Origin: JBCDLI01 sp038745535
Lineage (GTDB): Bacteria > Pseudomonadota > Alphaproteobacteria > Rhizobiales > Rhizobiaceae
Direction: 5' to 3'
DNA length: 13,191 nt
Assembly (NCBI GenBank): GCA_038745535.1
Contig: JBCDLI010000064.1
Location: 1-13,191 of the forward strand
Shown piece by piece: positions 7,289 through 13,191 of this stretch; the first letter of the stretch is position 1; the number at the start of each line of letters is the position of its first letter. The translations under genes and the position numbers were made by a program. The notes under the pieces are model-generated. The model did not search any database, was not told the origin of the DNA, and worked only from the letters and a program-made list of their open reading frames with translations.

Positions 7289-8071
7289 TTAGTGTAAAAT
7301 CTGGCTCAGGAATAGTTTGGTGCGCTCGTGCTGCGGATTGTCGAAGAATTGATCCGGCACGTTTTGTTCAACGATCTGGCCTTGGTCCATGAAGATGACA
7401 CGGTTTGCCACCTGACGTGCAAAGCCCATCTCGTGTGTCACGCAGAGCATCGTCATCCCCTCCTCCGCGAGGCCAACCATCGTGTCTAGAACCTCCTTGA
7501 TCATCTCAGGATCAAGTGCGGACGTCGGTTCATCAAACAGCATGATGCGTGGGTTCATGCAGAGCGACCGGGCAATCGCGACGCGCTGCTGCTGACCGCC
7601 GGAGAGTTGCCCCGGGTATTTTTGCGCTTGTTCCGGAATTTTGACGCGTTCGAGAAAGTGCATTGCGCGTTCTTCGGCTTCCTTCTTGGGCATTTTACGA
7701 ACCCAGATCGGCGCTAACGTGCAGTTTTCCAAAATCGTCAGATGTGGAAACAGATTGAAGTGCTGAAACACCATGCCGACCTCGCGGCGCACTTCATCAA
7801 TCTTTTTTAGGTCGTTTGTGAGCTCAATCCCATCGACGACGATGCGGCCTTTCTGATGCTCTTCCAGCCGATTAATGCATCGGATCATAGTGGACTTGCC
7901 CGAACCCGATGGTCCGGCGATGACAATCCGTTCGCCGCGCATGACTTTCAGATTGATATCACGCAGGACATGAAAGTCGCCGTACCACTTGTGCATATCG
8001 TTGATTTCAACTGCGACGTCGGTTTCCGACACCTGCATTTTCGAACGATCAATTTCCTGCGCTGCACTCAT
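7289..8071 (-). CDS. aapP: ATP-binding protein of the general L-amino-acid ABC transporter
   Basis: Cytoplasmic ATPase that powers the AapQM permease. It has 260 residues, as usual for the polar amino acid (PAAT, GlnQ-like) family. Visible in order: Walker A GPSGSGKST at 53-61 (Lys59), Q-loop Gln103 in VFQHFNLFPH, ABC signature LSGGQQQR at 156-163, Walker B IMLFDE at 176-181, D-loop SALD at 184-187 and switch His213 in VTHEMGFA. The segment IRCINRLE after Walker A is typical of PAAT ATPases. The N-terminal 18 residues are an extension that is common in Aap-type ATPases. The ATG at 8071 has AGGGG seven bases upstream and begins nine bases after the aapM stop, so it is the distal gene of the aapJQMP operon. 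Its end faces radC. Confidence 0.96.
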   Translation of the reverse strand: MSAAQEIDRSKMQVSETDVAVEINDMHKWYGDFHVLRDINLKVMRGERIVIAGPSGSGKSTMIRCINRLEEHQKGRIVVDGIELTNDLKKIDEVRREVGMVFQHFNLFPHLTILENCTLAPIWVRKMPKKEAEERAMHFLERVKIPEQAQKYPGQLSGGQQQRVAIARSLCMNPRIMLFDEPTSALDPEMIKEVLDTMVGLAEEGMTMLCVTHEMGFARQVANRVIFMDQGQIVEQNVPDQFFDNPQHERTKLFLSQILH

Positions 8072-8080
8072 CGTGTGCCC

Positions 8081-9433
8081 CTAGCGTTTGTGGCCGGTGT
8101 CAAGACGGCGCTCCATATACATTGAATAGCGAGACATTGCGTAACAGAAGATGAAATAGACAATGGCCGCAAAGGTCAGGCCTGTCATATTCTGCACGGG
8201 CGATGCCCATACCGGATCGGTGGTTGACGCCCGAATTTGGCCGAGGAAGTCAAACAGGCCGATGATCAACACAAGTGTTGTGTCTTTGAAGAGCCCTATA
8301 AACGTGTTGACGATTCCCGGAATGACGAGCTTAAGCGCCTGCGGCAGCACGATCATCCGTGTCATCTGAAACCAGTTGAGACCAAGCGCCATCGCCCCTT
8401 CATACTGACCCTTTGGCAAAGCTTGGAGACCGCCGCGAACCACCTCCGCCATGTAGGCCGAAGAGAACAGTGCGACGCCGATAAGTGCGCGAAGAAGTTT
8501 GTCGAACGATACGCCCTCGGGGAGGAAAAGCGGTAACATCACCGATGACATAAAGAGCACGGTGATCAGCGGCACACCGCGCCAAAACTCGATGAAAACG
8601 ACGCATACAAATTTGACGATTGGCATACTGGACCTGCGCCCAAGCGCGAGGGCTATACCAACCGGAAGTGAAGCGGCAATGCCGACCACTGCGATCACCA
8701 TGGTCACGAGTAAACCGCCCCATGATTCAGTTTCCACGCGTTTCAAACCGAAATCAAAACCGAGCAGGAACACGGCTACGAAAAGCCCGGCGAAAATGAT
8801 CGCAGTCGTTTTCAATCCCGGACCTGGATCGCTCTCGGACCCCTTGGCAAACGCATAGATAACGCCAAATGAAATTGCGGCGATGATGCCCAGCGGCAGA
8901 TAGGCGCCGTTGACGGCCAGATTGCCACCGGTGAGCAAAATCAAGGCCGCGATCGGAAAGACGATAGCAACGAAAACAATGTTTTCCCGCTTATAAGGCA
9001 ATGTGGGAATGAGCAGGGGTATGAGGCCGCCGAAGAACAAGAGTGCTGTTAGGTTTACCCGCCATTGTTCTTCATCTGGATATCGGCCGTAGATAAACTG
9101 GTTAAAGTAAGCATCAACGTAAGCCCAGCACGCCCCAAACCAACCCGGCTCCCGAACGCCGCCTTGCACTTCGGTGGCGCAGACCGTCCTGTCATTTCCG
9201 ACCCATATGGCCTGTGTGAAGAGGAAGTTCACCAGCGGCGGTACTATGAGATAGAGGAGGTAAAGACAGACAAGAGTGAGTAGAGACTGCCGGGCGTTTG
9301 GAAATAAATTCGACCGGATCCAGCCAAGCGGTCCTGCGGACGAAACAGGTGCCACCTCCTCTTCGAGCATCTGCGAACGTACAAATGCGATCTTAGGCGC
9401 GTCTGGGGTTTTAATCATTGCACTGTCGGACAT
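8081..9433 (-). CDS. aapM: Permease protein AapM of the general L-amino-acid ABC transporter
   Basis: Inner-membrane subunit that pairs with AapQ. I start it at ATG 9433 (450 residues), one base after the aapQ stop, because GGTGGAG lies seven bases upstream. A TTG at 9454 would add seven residues and overlap aapQ. The C-terminal half (about 236-440) is a MetI-like permease domain with FWRGVPLITVLF at 283-294 and the EAA loop at about 345-373 (EGAMALGLN, then LPQALKLVIPG), which contacts AapP. Further hydrophobic segments lie near 48-74, 127-146, 151-169, 178-196, 210-228, 240-264, 313-331, 375-398 and 418-436. The segment 170-232 appears to be an extra pair of helices compared with Rhizobium AapM (about 384 residues as I recall). 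A long polar loop at 75-126 contains Cys85 and Cys102 and is probably periplasmic. Confidence 0.95.
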   Translation of the reverse strand: MSDSAMIKTPDAPKIAFVRSQMLEEEVAPVSSAGPLGWIRSNLFPNARQSLLTLVCLYLLYLIVPPLVNFLFTQAIWVGNDRTVCATEVQGGVREPGWFGACWAYVDAYFNQFIYGRYPDEEQWRVNLTALLFFGGLIPLLIPTLPYKRENIVFVAIVFPIAALILLTGGNLAVNGAYLPLGIIAAISFGVIYAFAKGSESDPGPGLKTTAIIFAGLFVAVFLLGFDFGLKRVETESWGGLLVTMVIAVVGIAASLPVGIALALGRRSSMPIVKFVCVVFIEFWRGVPLITVLFMSSVMLPLFLPEGVSFDKLLRALIGVALFSSAYMAEVVRGGLQALPKGQYEGAMALGLNWFQMTRMIVLPQALKLVIPGIVNTFIGLFKDTTLVLIIGLFDFLGQIRASTTDPVWASPVQNMTGLTFAAIVYFIFCYAMSRYSMYMERRLDTGHKR

Positions 9434-9434
9434 G

Positions 9435-10622
9435 TTAACGCTCCACCAATGCAACGCGGCTGTTGTACCAATTCATAAAGGCTGACGTACCAAGCGAAAA
9501 CGTGAGATAGGTCAGCATTGAAATACTGACAATTTCAACAGCTTGGCCGGTTTGATTTAGAGCCGTTCCCGTAAAGATCGAAGTCAGATCAGGATACGCA
9601 ATTGCAACGGCTAGCGATGAGTTTTTGGTCAGGTTCAAATATTGAGACGTCAACGGCGGAATAATGATCCGAAGCGCTTGCGGAACAACGACAAGCTTCA
9701 AATTTTGGTTTTGACGTAACCCTAGAGCGTGGGCCGCCTCTGTTTGACCCTTGTAAACACCCAAAATACCGGCGCGGACGATCTCTGCAATGAACGAGGC
9801 CGTATAGGTCGAGAGCGCGATCACAAGCGCAATGAACTCTGGGATAACTGTCATGCCGCCGCGAGGACGGAAGCCGCCTGCTTCTGGAACGTCCCACGTT
9901 AGCGGCATGCCGGACGCGATGAACACCATGAGTGGAAGGCCGACGATGATGCCAAGTCCAACCCAAAATGTCGGAAACTGTTCGCCGGTCTGCATCTGCC
10001 GCGCACGCGCCCAGCGTGAAATGCCCCAGACTGCCGCGATGCCAATCAAAAGCGCGTAGAACGAGAAGACGAAGCTGTCAGCGAAAACGGGCTTGGGCAT
10101 GAAGAAGCCGCGATTGTTCAACAGCCCCAGATAGCCGAGATCGATGCTATCGCGTGGTTGCGGCAGCAATCGCAATACGCCAAAATACCAGATGAAAATC
10201 TGCAGGAGGAGCGGCAGATTGCGCAGAAACTCCACGTATCCGGTTGCGAGCCTGTTCACAATCCAGTTGTCTGAAAGTCGCGCCACGCCAACGATGAAGC
10301 CGATAACGGTTGCGAAGAAAATACCGATGACCGCAACGATCAAAGTGTTCAGGACGCCAACAAAATAGACGTCAAGATAGGTGGATTCGGTCGGGCTGTA
10401 ATCGGTGAGTGTTTGGCTGATGCCAAATCCGGCCTCGTTGTTGAAAAAGCCAAAACCTGATGCCACACCCGCAGCCGCAAGGTTCGCGCTCATGTTCATA
10501 ATTGCGCTGGCAAATACGTAGATGACCGCTGCTGCGATAACGACTTGAACGATGATCGACCGCACTTCGGGCCGATTAAGGAGCGCGACCTGTGGCAGCC
10601 TCTCGGACGCAACGTCACTCAT
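9435..10622 (-). CDS. aapQ: Permease protein AapQ of the general L-amino-acid ABC transporter
   Basis: Inner-membrane subunit of 395 residues, near the roughly 400 of rhizobial AapQ. The first membrane segment is at about 22-43. A non-membrane segment containing FGFFNNEAGFGISQTL at 57-72 follows and is characteristic of the histidine/glutamate/glutamine/arginine/opine permease group. The MetI-like domain holds VEFLRNLPLLLQIF at 130-143 and the EAA loop at about 295-323 (EAAHALGLRQ, then VPQALRIIIPP). Other membrane segments are near 88-112, 136-150, 185-203, 219-237, 262-284, 325-345 and 363-382. The ATG at 10622 has no clear ribosome binding site. It lies 95 bases after the aapJ stop, beyond a strong hairpin, so expression is probably lower than that of aapJ. 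Its TAA stop is one base from the aapM start, which suggests coupled translation and a fixed AapQ:AapM ratio. Confidence 0.96.
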   Translation of the reverse strand: MSDVASERLPQVALLNRPEVRSIIVQVVIAAAVIYVFASAIMNMSANLAAAGVASGFGFFNNEAGFGISQTLTDYSPTESTYLDVYFVGVLNTLIVAVIGIFFATVIGFIVGVARLSDNWIVNRLATGYVEFLRNLPLLLQIFIWYFGVLRLLPQPRDSIDLGYLGLLNNRGFFMPKPVFADSFVFSFYALLIGIAAVWGISRWARARQMQTGEQFPTFWVGLGIIVGLPLMVFIASGMPLTWDVPEAGGFRPRGGMTVIPEFIALVIALSTYTASFIAEIVRAGILGVYKGQTEAAHALGLRQNQNLKLVVVPQALRIIIPPLTSQYLNLTKNSSLAVAIAYPDLTSIFTGTALNQTGQAVEIVSISMLTYLTFSLGTSAFMNWYNSRVALVER

Positions 10623-10680
10623 CGGCGTCGCTGGCTCATCAATGGGATGAAAATAAACATTTTAATTATGCCAAAATGAA

Positions 10681-10710
10681 AAGCCCCGCATTGAGAACAA
10701 TGCAGGGCTT
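10681..10710 (-). terminator. Hairpin between aapJ and aapQ, attenuating terminator or mRNA-stabilising stem
   Basis: A 12-base stem with one internal mismatch (C10687/A10704) is formed by arms 10681-10692 and 10699-10710 around the six-base loop GAGAAC. On the minus strand the stem ends in GGGGCTT, followed by TTCATTTTGG, an interrupted T-rich tract. It starts only seven bases after the aapJ stop. In binding-protein transporter operons such a stem usually lets most transcripts stop after the binding protein and protects its mRNA, with partial read-through into the permease genes. The broken T-tract suggests incomplete termination. The following 58 bases before aapQ are AT-rich but show no clear promoter. 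Confidence 0.75.
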
Positions 10711-10717
10711 CTGGTTG

Positions 10718-11737
10718 TTAGCGCACTGGTGGAGCGTACTGGAGGCCACCGCGTGACCAAAGATCGTTTACACCGCGGGCAATACCAAGCGGGGTGTCTG
10801 GTCCAACAAAACGCTCAAACGATTCGCCGTAGTTTCCGACCTGCTTGATAATGTTGTAAGCCCAATCTTCGGATACGCCGATGCCCTCACCAAACGAACC
10901 GCTGGTGCCCAGCAGACGCTGCACAGCTGGAACTTCAGACTCGCGCATCTCGTCCACGTTTGCCGATGTGATACCCATCTCTTCTGCGTTCACCATTGCG
11001 TAGACGGACCACTTCACAATGTTGAACCACTGATCGTCACCTTGGCGGACAACCGGGCCAAGAGGCTCTTTGGAAATGATCTCTGGAAGCACTTTATGAA
11101 CGGTTGGGTCGCTGAGCTTGAGACGCTGTGCGTAAAGAGCTGACTGGTCGGTCGTGTAAACGTCGCAACGGCCTGAGTCGTAGGCTGCAACCGCTTCATC
11201 GGTTTTTTCAAACGTGACCAGCTCGTATTCCATGTTGTTGAGCGCGAAATAGTCAGTCGCGTTCAGCTCTGTCGTGGTGCCAGCATTGGTGCAGATCGAT
11301 GCGCCCGATAGCTCAAGAGCAGAATTGATGTTCATGTCTGCGCGGATCATGAAGCCTTGGCCGTCGTAGTAATTCACGCCTGCGAAGTTCAAGCCCAGTT
11401 GGGTATCACGGCTCATGGTCCAGGTCGTGTTCCGAGAGAGGATGTCGATTTCACCAGACTGAAGCGCGGTAAAACGTTCTTTGGCCGAAAGTGGCGTATA
11501 CCGAACCGCCTCAGCATCGCCGAGCGTCGCCGCAGCCACTGCCCGACAAACGTCAACGTCAATCCCGCTCCAATTGCCTTCAGCGTCGGGGTTTGAAAAG
11601 CCGGGCACGCCTTGCGACACACCACACTGCACGAAGCCTTTTGCCGTCACATCATCCAATGTTGCTGCTGATGCGCCAATGGCTGTCACGCTTAGTGCGG
11701 CCACGCCCAACAGGCCGGTCGAGATTGTCTTATTCAT
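10718..11737 (-). CDS. aapJ: Periplasmic general L-amino-acid binding protein AapJ
   Basis: Secreted substrate-binding protein that delivers a broad range of L-amino acids to AapQMP. From ATG 11737 it has 339 residues, close to Rhizobium AapJ (about 341). The signal peptide runs to about residue 24 (MNKTISTGLLGVAALSV, then a cut after IGASA before ATLDDV). Family segments include GFVQCGVSQG, the DVDVCRAVAAA region, LSAKERFTALQSGEID, LSRNTTWTMSRD, YYDGQGFMIR, RCDVYTTDQSALYAQRL, ISKEPLGPVVRQGDDQWF and the C-terminal LQYAPPVR, nearly identical to rhizobial AapJ as I recall it. A longer ATG start at 11752 would add MRFIR. I prefer 11737 because the signal peptide then has the normal form and an AGG lies nine bases upstream, but neither ribosome binding site is strong. 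It is the first gene of aapJQMP, divergent from metC. Confidence 0.95.
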   Translation of the reverse strand: MNKTISTGLLGVAALSVTAIGASAATLDDVTAKGFVQCGVSQGVPGFSNPDAEGNWSGIDVDVCRAVAAATLGDAEAVRYTPLSAKERFTALQSGEIDILSRNTTWTMSRDTQLGLNFAGVNYYDGQGFMIRADMNINSALELSGASICTNAGTTTELNATDYFALNNMEYELVTFEKTDEAVAAYDSGRCDVYTTDQSALYAQRLKLSDPTVHKVLPEIISKEPLGPVVRQGDDQWFNIVKWSVYAMVNAEEMGITSANVDEMRESEVPAVQRLLGTSGSFGEGIGVSEDWAYNIIKQVGNYGESFERFVGPDTPLGIARGVNDLWSRGGLQYAPPVR

Positions 11738-11820
11738 TCTGATGAACCTCATCGTTGCTCAATTTGCTATGGGTTTGAGCGCCACACGTTCCACTTGCAT
11801 TTTAAGCAAGCGTAAGTCGC

Positions 11821-11937
11821 GCGGCACCTCCCAATACCCGTTGCAAAAAGAACTGGAATTCACGATGACGGTCAAGCGTTTCGTTGGACAGAAGTCTTAA
11901 ACACGCAAAGAAGCGCGAAAAATCAGCAAGGTGCCGC
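11821..11937. repeat. Widely spaced 9-base inverted repeat in the aapJ-metC control region
   Basis: GCGGCACCT (11821-11829) and AGGTGCCGC (11929-11937) are perfect reverse complements 99 bases apart. Both lie in the 258-base gene-free stretch (11738-11995) between the divergent aapJ and metC genes. That stretch also holds a short inverted repeat CTTGC-N7-GCAAG (11794-11810) and two copies of CAAGCGT (11807-11813 and 11873-11879). They could be paired operator half-sites for a regulator of either gene, but this is inference. No confident -35/-10 promoter, sigma-54 site or riboswitch was recognised. Confidence 0.25.
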
Positions 11938-11978
11938 TGTGAGATGCAGGAAAATGTTTTAATTTGAGGCAGCGATTG

Positions 11979-11985
11979 AAGGAGA
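11979..11985 (+). promoter_or_regulatory. Shine-Dalgarno site supporting the GTG start of metC
   Basis: AAGGAGA ends ten bases before the GTG at 11996, slightly longer than the ideal spacing. It supports GTG as the start because the first in-frame ATG (Met48) lies well inside the conserved enzyme fold. Confidence 0.7.
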
Positions 11986-11995
11986 CGAAAGCGTC

Positions 11996-13180
11996 GTGAA
12001 GTCGAAGAAGCAAGCCAAAACACGAGGAATCAATACGCAATTGACCCACGGCGGTTATGATCCGCATTCTTATCACGGCTTTATAAACCCTCCCGTTGTC
12101 CACGCCTCCACGGTGTTGTTTCCCGATGCGGAGACAATGAAAACGCGAGATCAAGCCTACACCTATGGAACGCGTGGCACACCGACCACGGATGCCCTAG
12201 CGTCAGCAATCAATGAATTAGAGGGCGCAGTTGGCACAATCATGGTGCCGTCTGGCTTGGCGGCCGTTACGGTGCCATTGCTCGCATTTCTGTCTGCGGG
12301 CGACCATCTGCTGATCATTGATACGGTCTACAACCCGACGCGTCGCTTCGTTGACGATGTGCTCACACGCTATGGCGTTGAGGTTGAATATTACGTTCCT
12401 GAACTCGGCGCTGAGATTGAAGCGTATGTGAAGCCAAACACCCGCGTGATTTTTATGGAGACACCCGGCTCGAACACGTTTGAGATGCAGGATATTCCGG
12501 CGATTGTGGAAATTGCGAAGGCGCATGATATTATCACGATGATTGATAACACATACGCTACACCGCTCTTCTTCAAGCCGCTTGAGTTCGGCGTCGACGT
12601 CTCGATTGCTGCGGCGACCAAGTATCAATCCGGTCATTCTGACTTGGTCTACGGGCTGGTTTCGGCCAACGAAAAGACATGGCAGCAATTGTGGGACACG
12701 CAGCTCACGCTTGGCGTTTGCCCTTCGCCCGATGACACTTTTCTTGTCTATCGAGGACTGCGGACAATGGGACTGCGGGTTAAACGCCATGAAGAGACGA
12801 CAAACAGGTTAGCAGCGTGGCTAGAGGGCCACGATGGCATCCATGACGTTCTGCATCCGGCGTTGAAAAGCCATCCCGGCCACGCGATCTGGAAGCGCGA
12901 CTTCAAAGGGTCGACAGGCCTTTTTTCAATCGTGCTGCGGCGGCAATCGGAAGCGGCAGTCCACGCTTTTTTGAATGAGTTGCAGCTCTTTGGCCTTGGC
13001 TATTCATGGGGTGGATATGAAAGCCTTGCGGTGCACGTAAACCTCAGCGATCGCACGGTGTCAAAGCGCGACTACGGTGGTCCGATAATTCGGCTTAACG
13101 TTGGCTTGGAAGACTTCGAGGACCTTCAGCTTGATTTAGACCGCGCCATCGCGGCTGCCGCAGTGGCAGAGCAATCGTAG
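11996..13180 (+). CDS. metC: Cystathionine beta-lyase
   Basis: PLP enzyme that splits cystathionine into homocysteine, pyruvate and ammonia, the penultimate step of methionine synthesis by transsulfuration. It has 394 residues, complete, with the Cys/Met metabolism PLP fold throughout. Residues visible: Tyr57 and Arg60 in TYGTRGTPT (phosphate binding across the dimer), Tyr112 in DTVYNPTRRF (cofactor stacking), Asp184 in MIDNTY, the Schiff-base Lys209 in AAATKYQSGHSD, Trp338 in YSWGGYES and Arg366 in IIRLNVGLED (substrate carboxylate). This order closely follows E. coli MetC (K210, W340, R372). The GTG start follows AAGGAGA, and the first ten residues are basic and variable. Gamma-synthase or gamma-lyase activity is less likely, because TYGTRGTPT, YSWGGYES and the overall match to MetC point to the beta-lyase branch. 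It is divergent from aapJ, an arrangement I recall in rhizobia. Confidence 0.94.
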   Translation: MKSKKQAKTRGINTQLTHGGYDPHSYHGFINPPVVHASTVLFPDAETMKTRDQAYTYGTRGTPTTDALASAINELEGAVGTIMVPSGLAAVTVPLLAFLSAGDHLLIIDTVYNPTRRFVDDVLTRYGVEVEYYVPELGAEIEAYVKPNTRVIFMETPGSNTFEMQDIPAIVEIAKAHDIITMIDNTYATPLFFKPLEFGVDVSIAAATKYQSGHSDLVYGLVSANEKTWQQLWDTQLTLGVCPSPDDTFLVYRGLRTMGLRVKRHEETTNRLAAWLEGHDGIHDVLHPALKSHPGHAIWKRDFKGSTGLFSIVLRRQSEAAVHAFLNELQLFGLGYSWGGYESLAVHVNLSDRTVSKRDYGGPIIRLNVGLEDFEDLQLDLDRAIAAAAVAEQS

Positions 13181-13191
13181 CTCACAGTAGA

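Noticed and set aside
7281..7306. AGCC...GGCT inverted repeat as a terminator for radC or aapP
   Set aside because: Only four contiguous pairs with a long loop, no T-run, and it lies in the end of the aapP coding sequence.
9434..9454. TTG start for AapM giving a 457-residue protein that overlaps aapQ
   Set aside because: ATG 9433 has GGTGGAG at good spacing and sits one base after the aapQ stop. The extra seven residues (MHWWSVN) consist of the ribosome binding site region read as codons.
11738..11995. SAM-II riboswitch upstream of metC
   Set aside because: SAM-II elements are known before methionine genes in alphaproteobacteria, but the characteristic GCTAAAAAGG-like 3' segment and pseudoknot arms are not present.
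11738..11995. Sigma-54 (-24/-12) promoter for aapJ, expected if nitrogen-controlled
   Set aside because: No TGGCAC-N5-TTGC match on the minus strand, and no sigma-70-like hexamer pair was convincing either.
12218..12790. 190-codon open frame antisense to metC
   Set aside because: It lies wholly inside metC, whose protein match is strong end to end. The translated sequence is Arg/His-rich with no recognisable fold, as expected of an antisense shadow.

Overview
The window comes from the chromosome of an alphaproteobacterium, most likely of the order Hyphomicrobiales (Rhizobiales). This rests on three things: the protein sequences themselves, a base composition that looks like the mid-50s % GC, and two gene neighbourhoods that I recall as conserved in rhizobia and relatives. 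The first is phaC divergent from a small lipoprotein gene, an alaC-type aminotransferase and hom. The second is metC divergent from aapJQMP. I see no mobile elements, RNA genes, CRISPR arrays, phage genes or islands, and the region reads as ordinary core metabolism.

Layout. (1) Bases 1-2927, minus strand: a small lipoprotein, an AlaC-type aminotransferase and homoserine dehydrogenase (hom, cut by the window edge). (2) Bases 2928-3066: a divergent control region with TGCA elements that could bind a PhaR-like regulator, and a hairpin just before the strong phaC ribosome binding site. (3) Bases 3067-7268, plus strand: phaC (class I PHA synthase), sfsA, map (methionine aminopeptidase) and radC, closely packed. 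A 13-codon mini-ORF overlaps both the map stop and the radC start. (4) Bases 7289-11737, minus strand: the aapJQMP general L-amino-acid ABC transporter, with a hairpin between aapJ and aapQ that would favour high expression of the binding protein. (5) Bases 11738-11995: a divergent control region. (6) Bases 11996-13180, plus strand: metC (cystathionine beta-lyase).

How the genes fit together. hom and metC belong to the aspartate-family pathway (homoserine, threonine, methionine). AlaC-type aminotransferases link alanine/pyruvate to glutamate. Aap imports or exchanges amino acids. PhaC stores surplus carbon as polyhydroxyalkanoate. MAP and RadC are housekeeping proteins. phaC, sfsA and metC use GTG starts. 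I found no evidence of an undescribed multi-gene system. The points worth a second look are small: leader structures, the coupling mini-ORF, the aap attenuator, and an apparent two-helix insertion in AapM.
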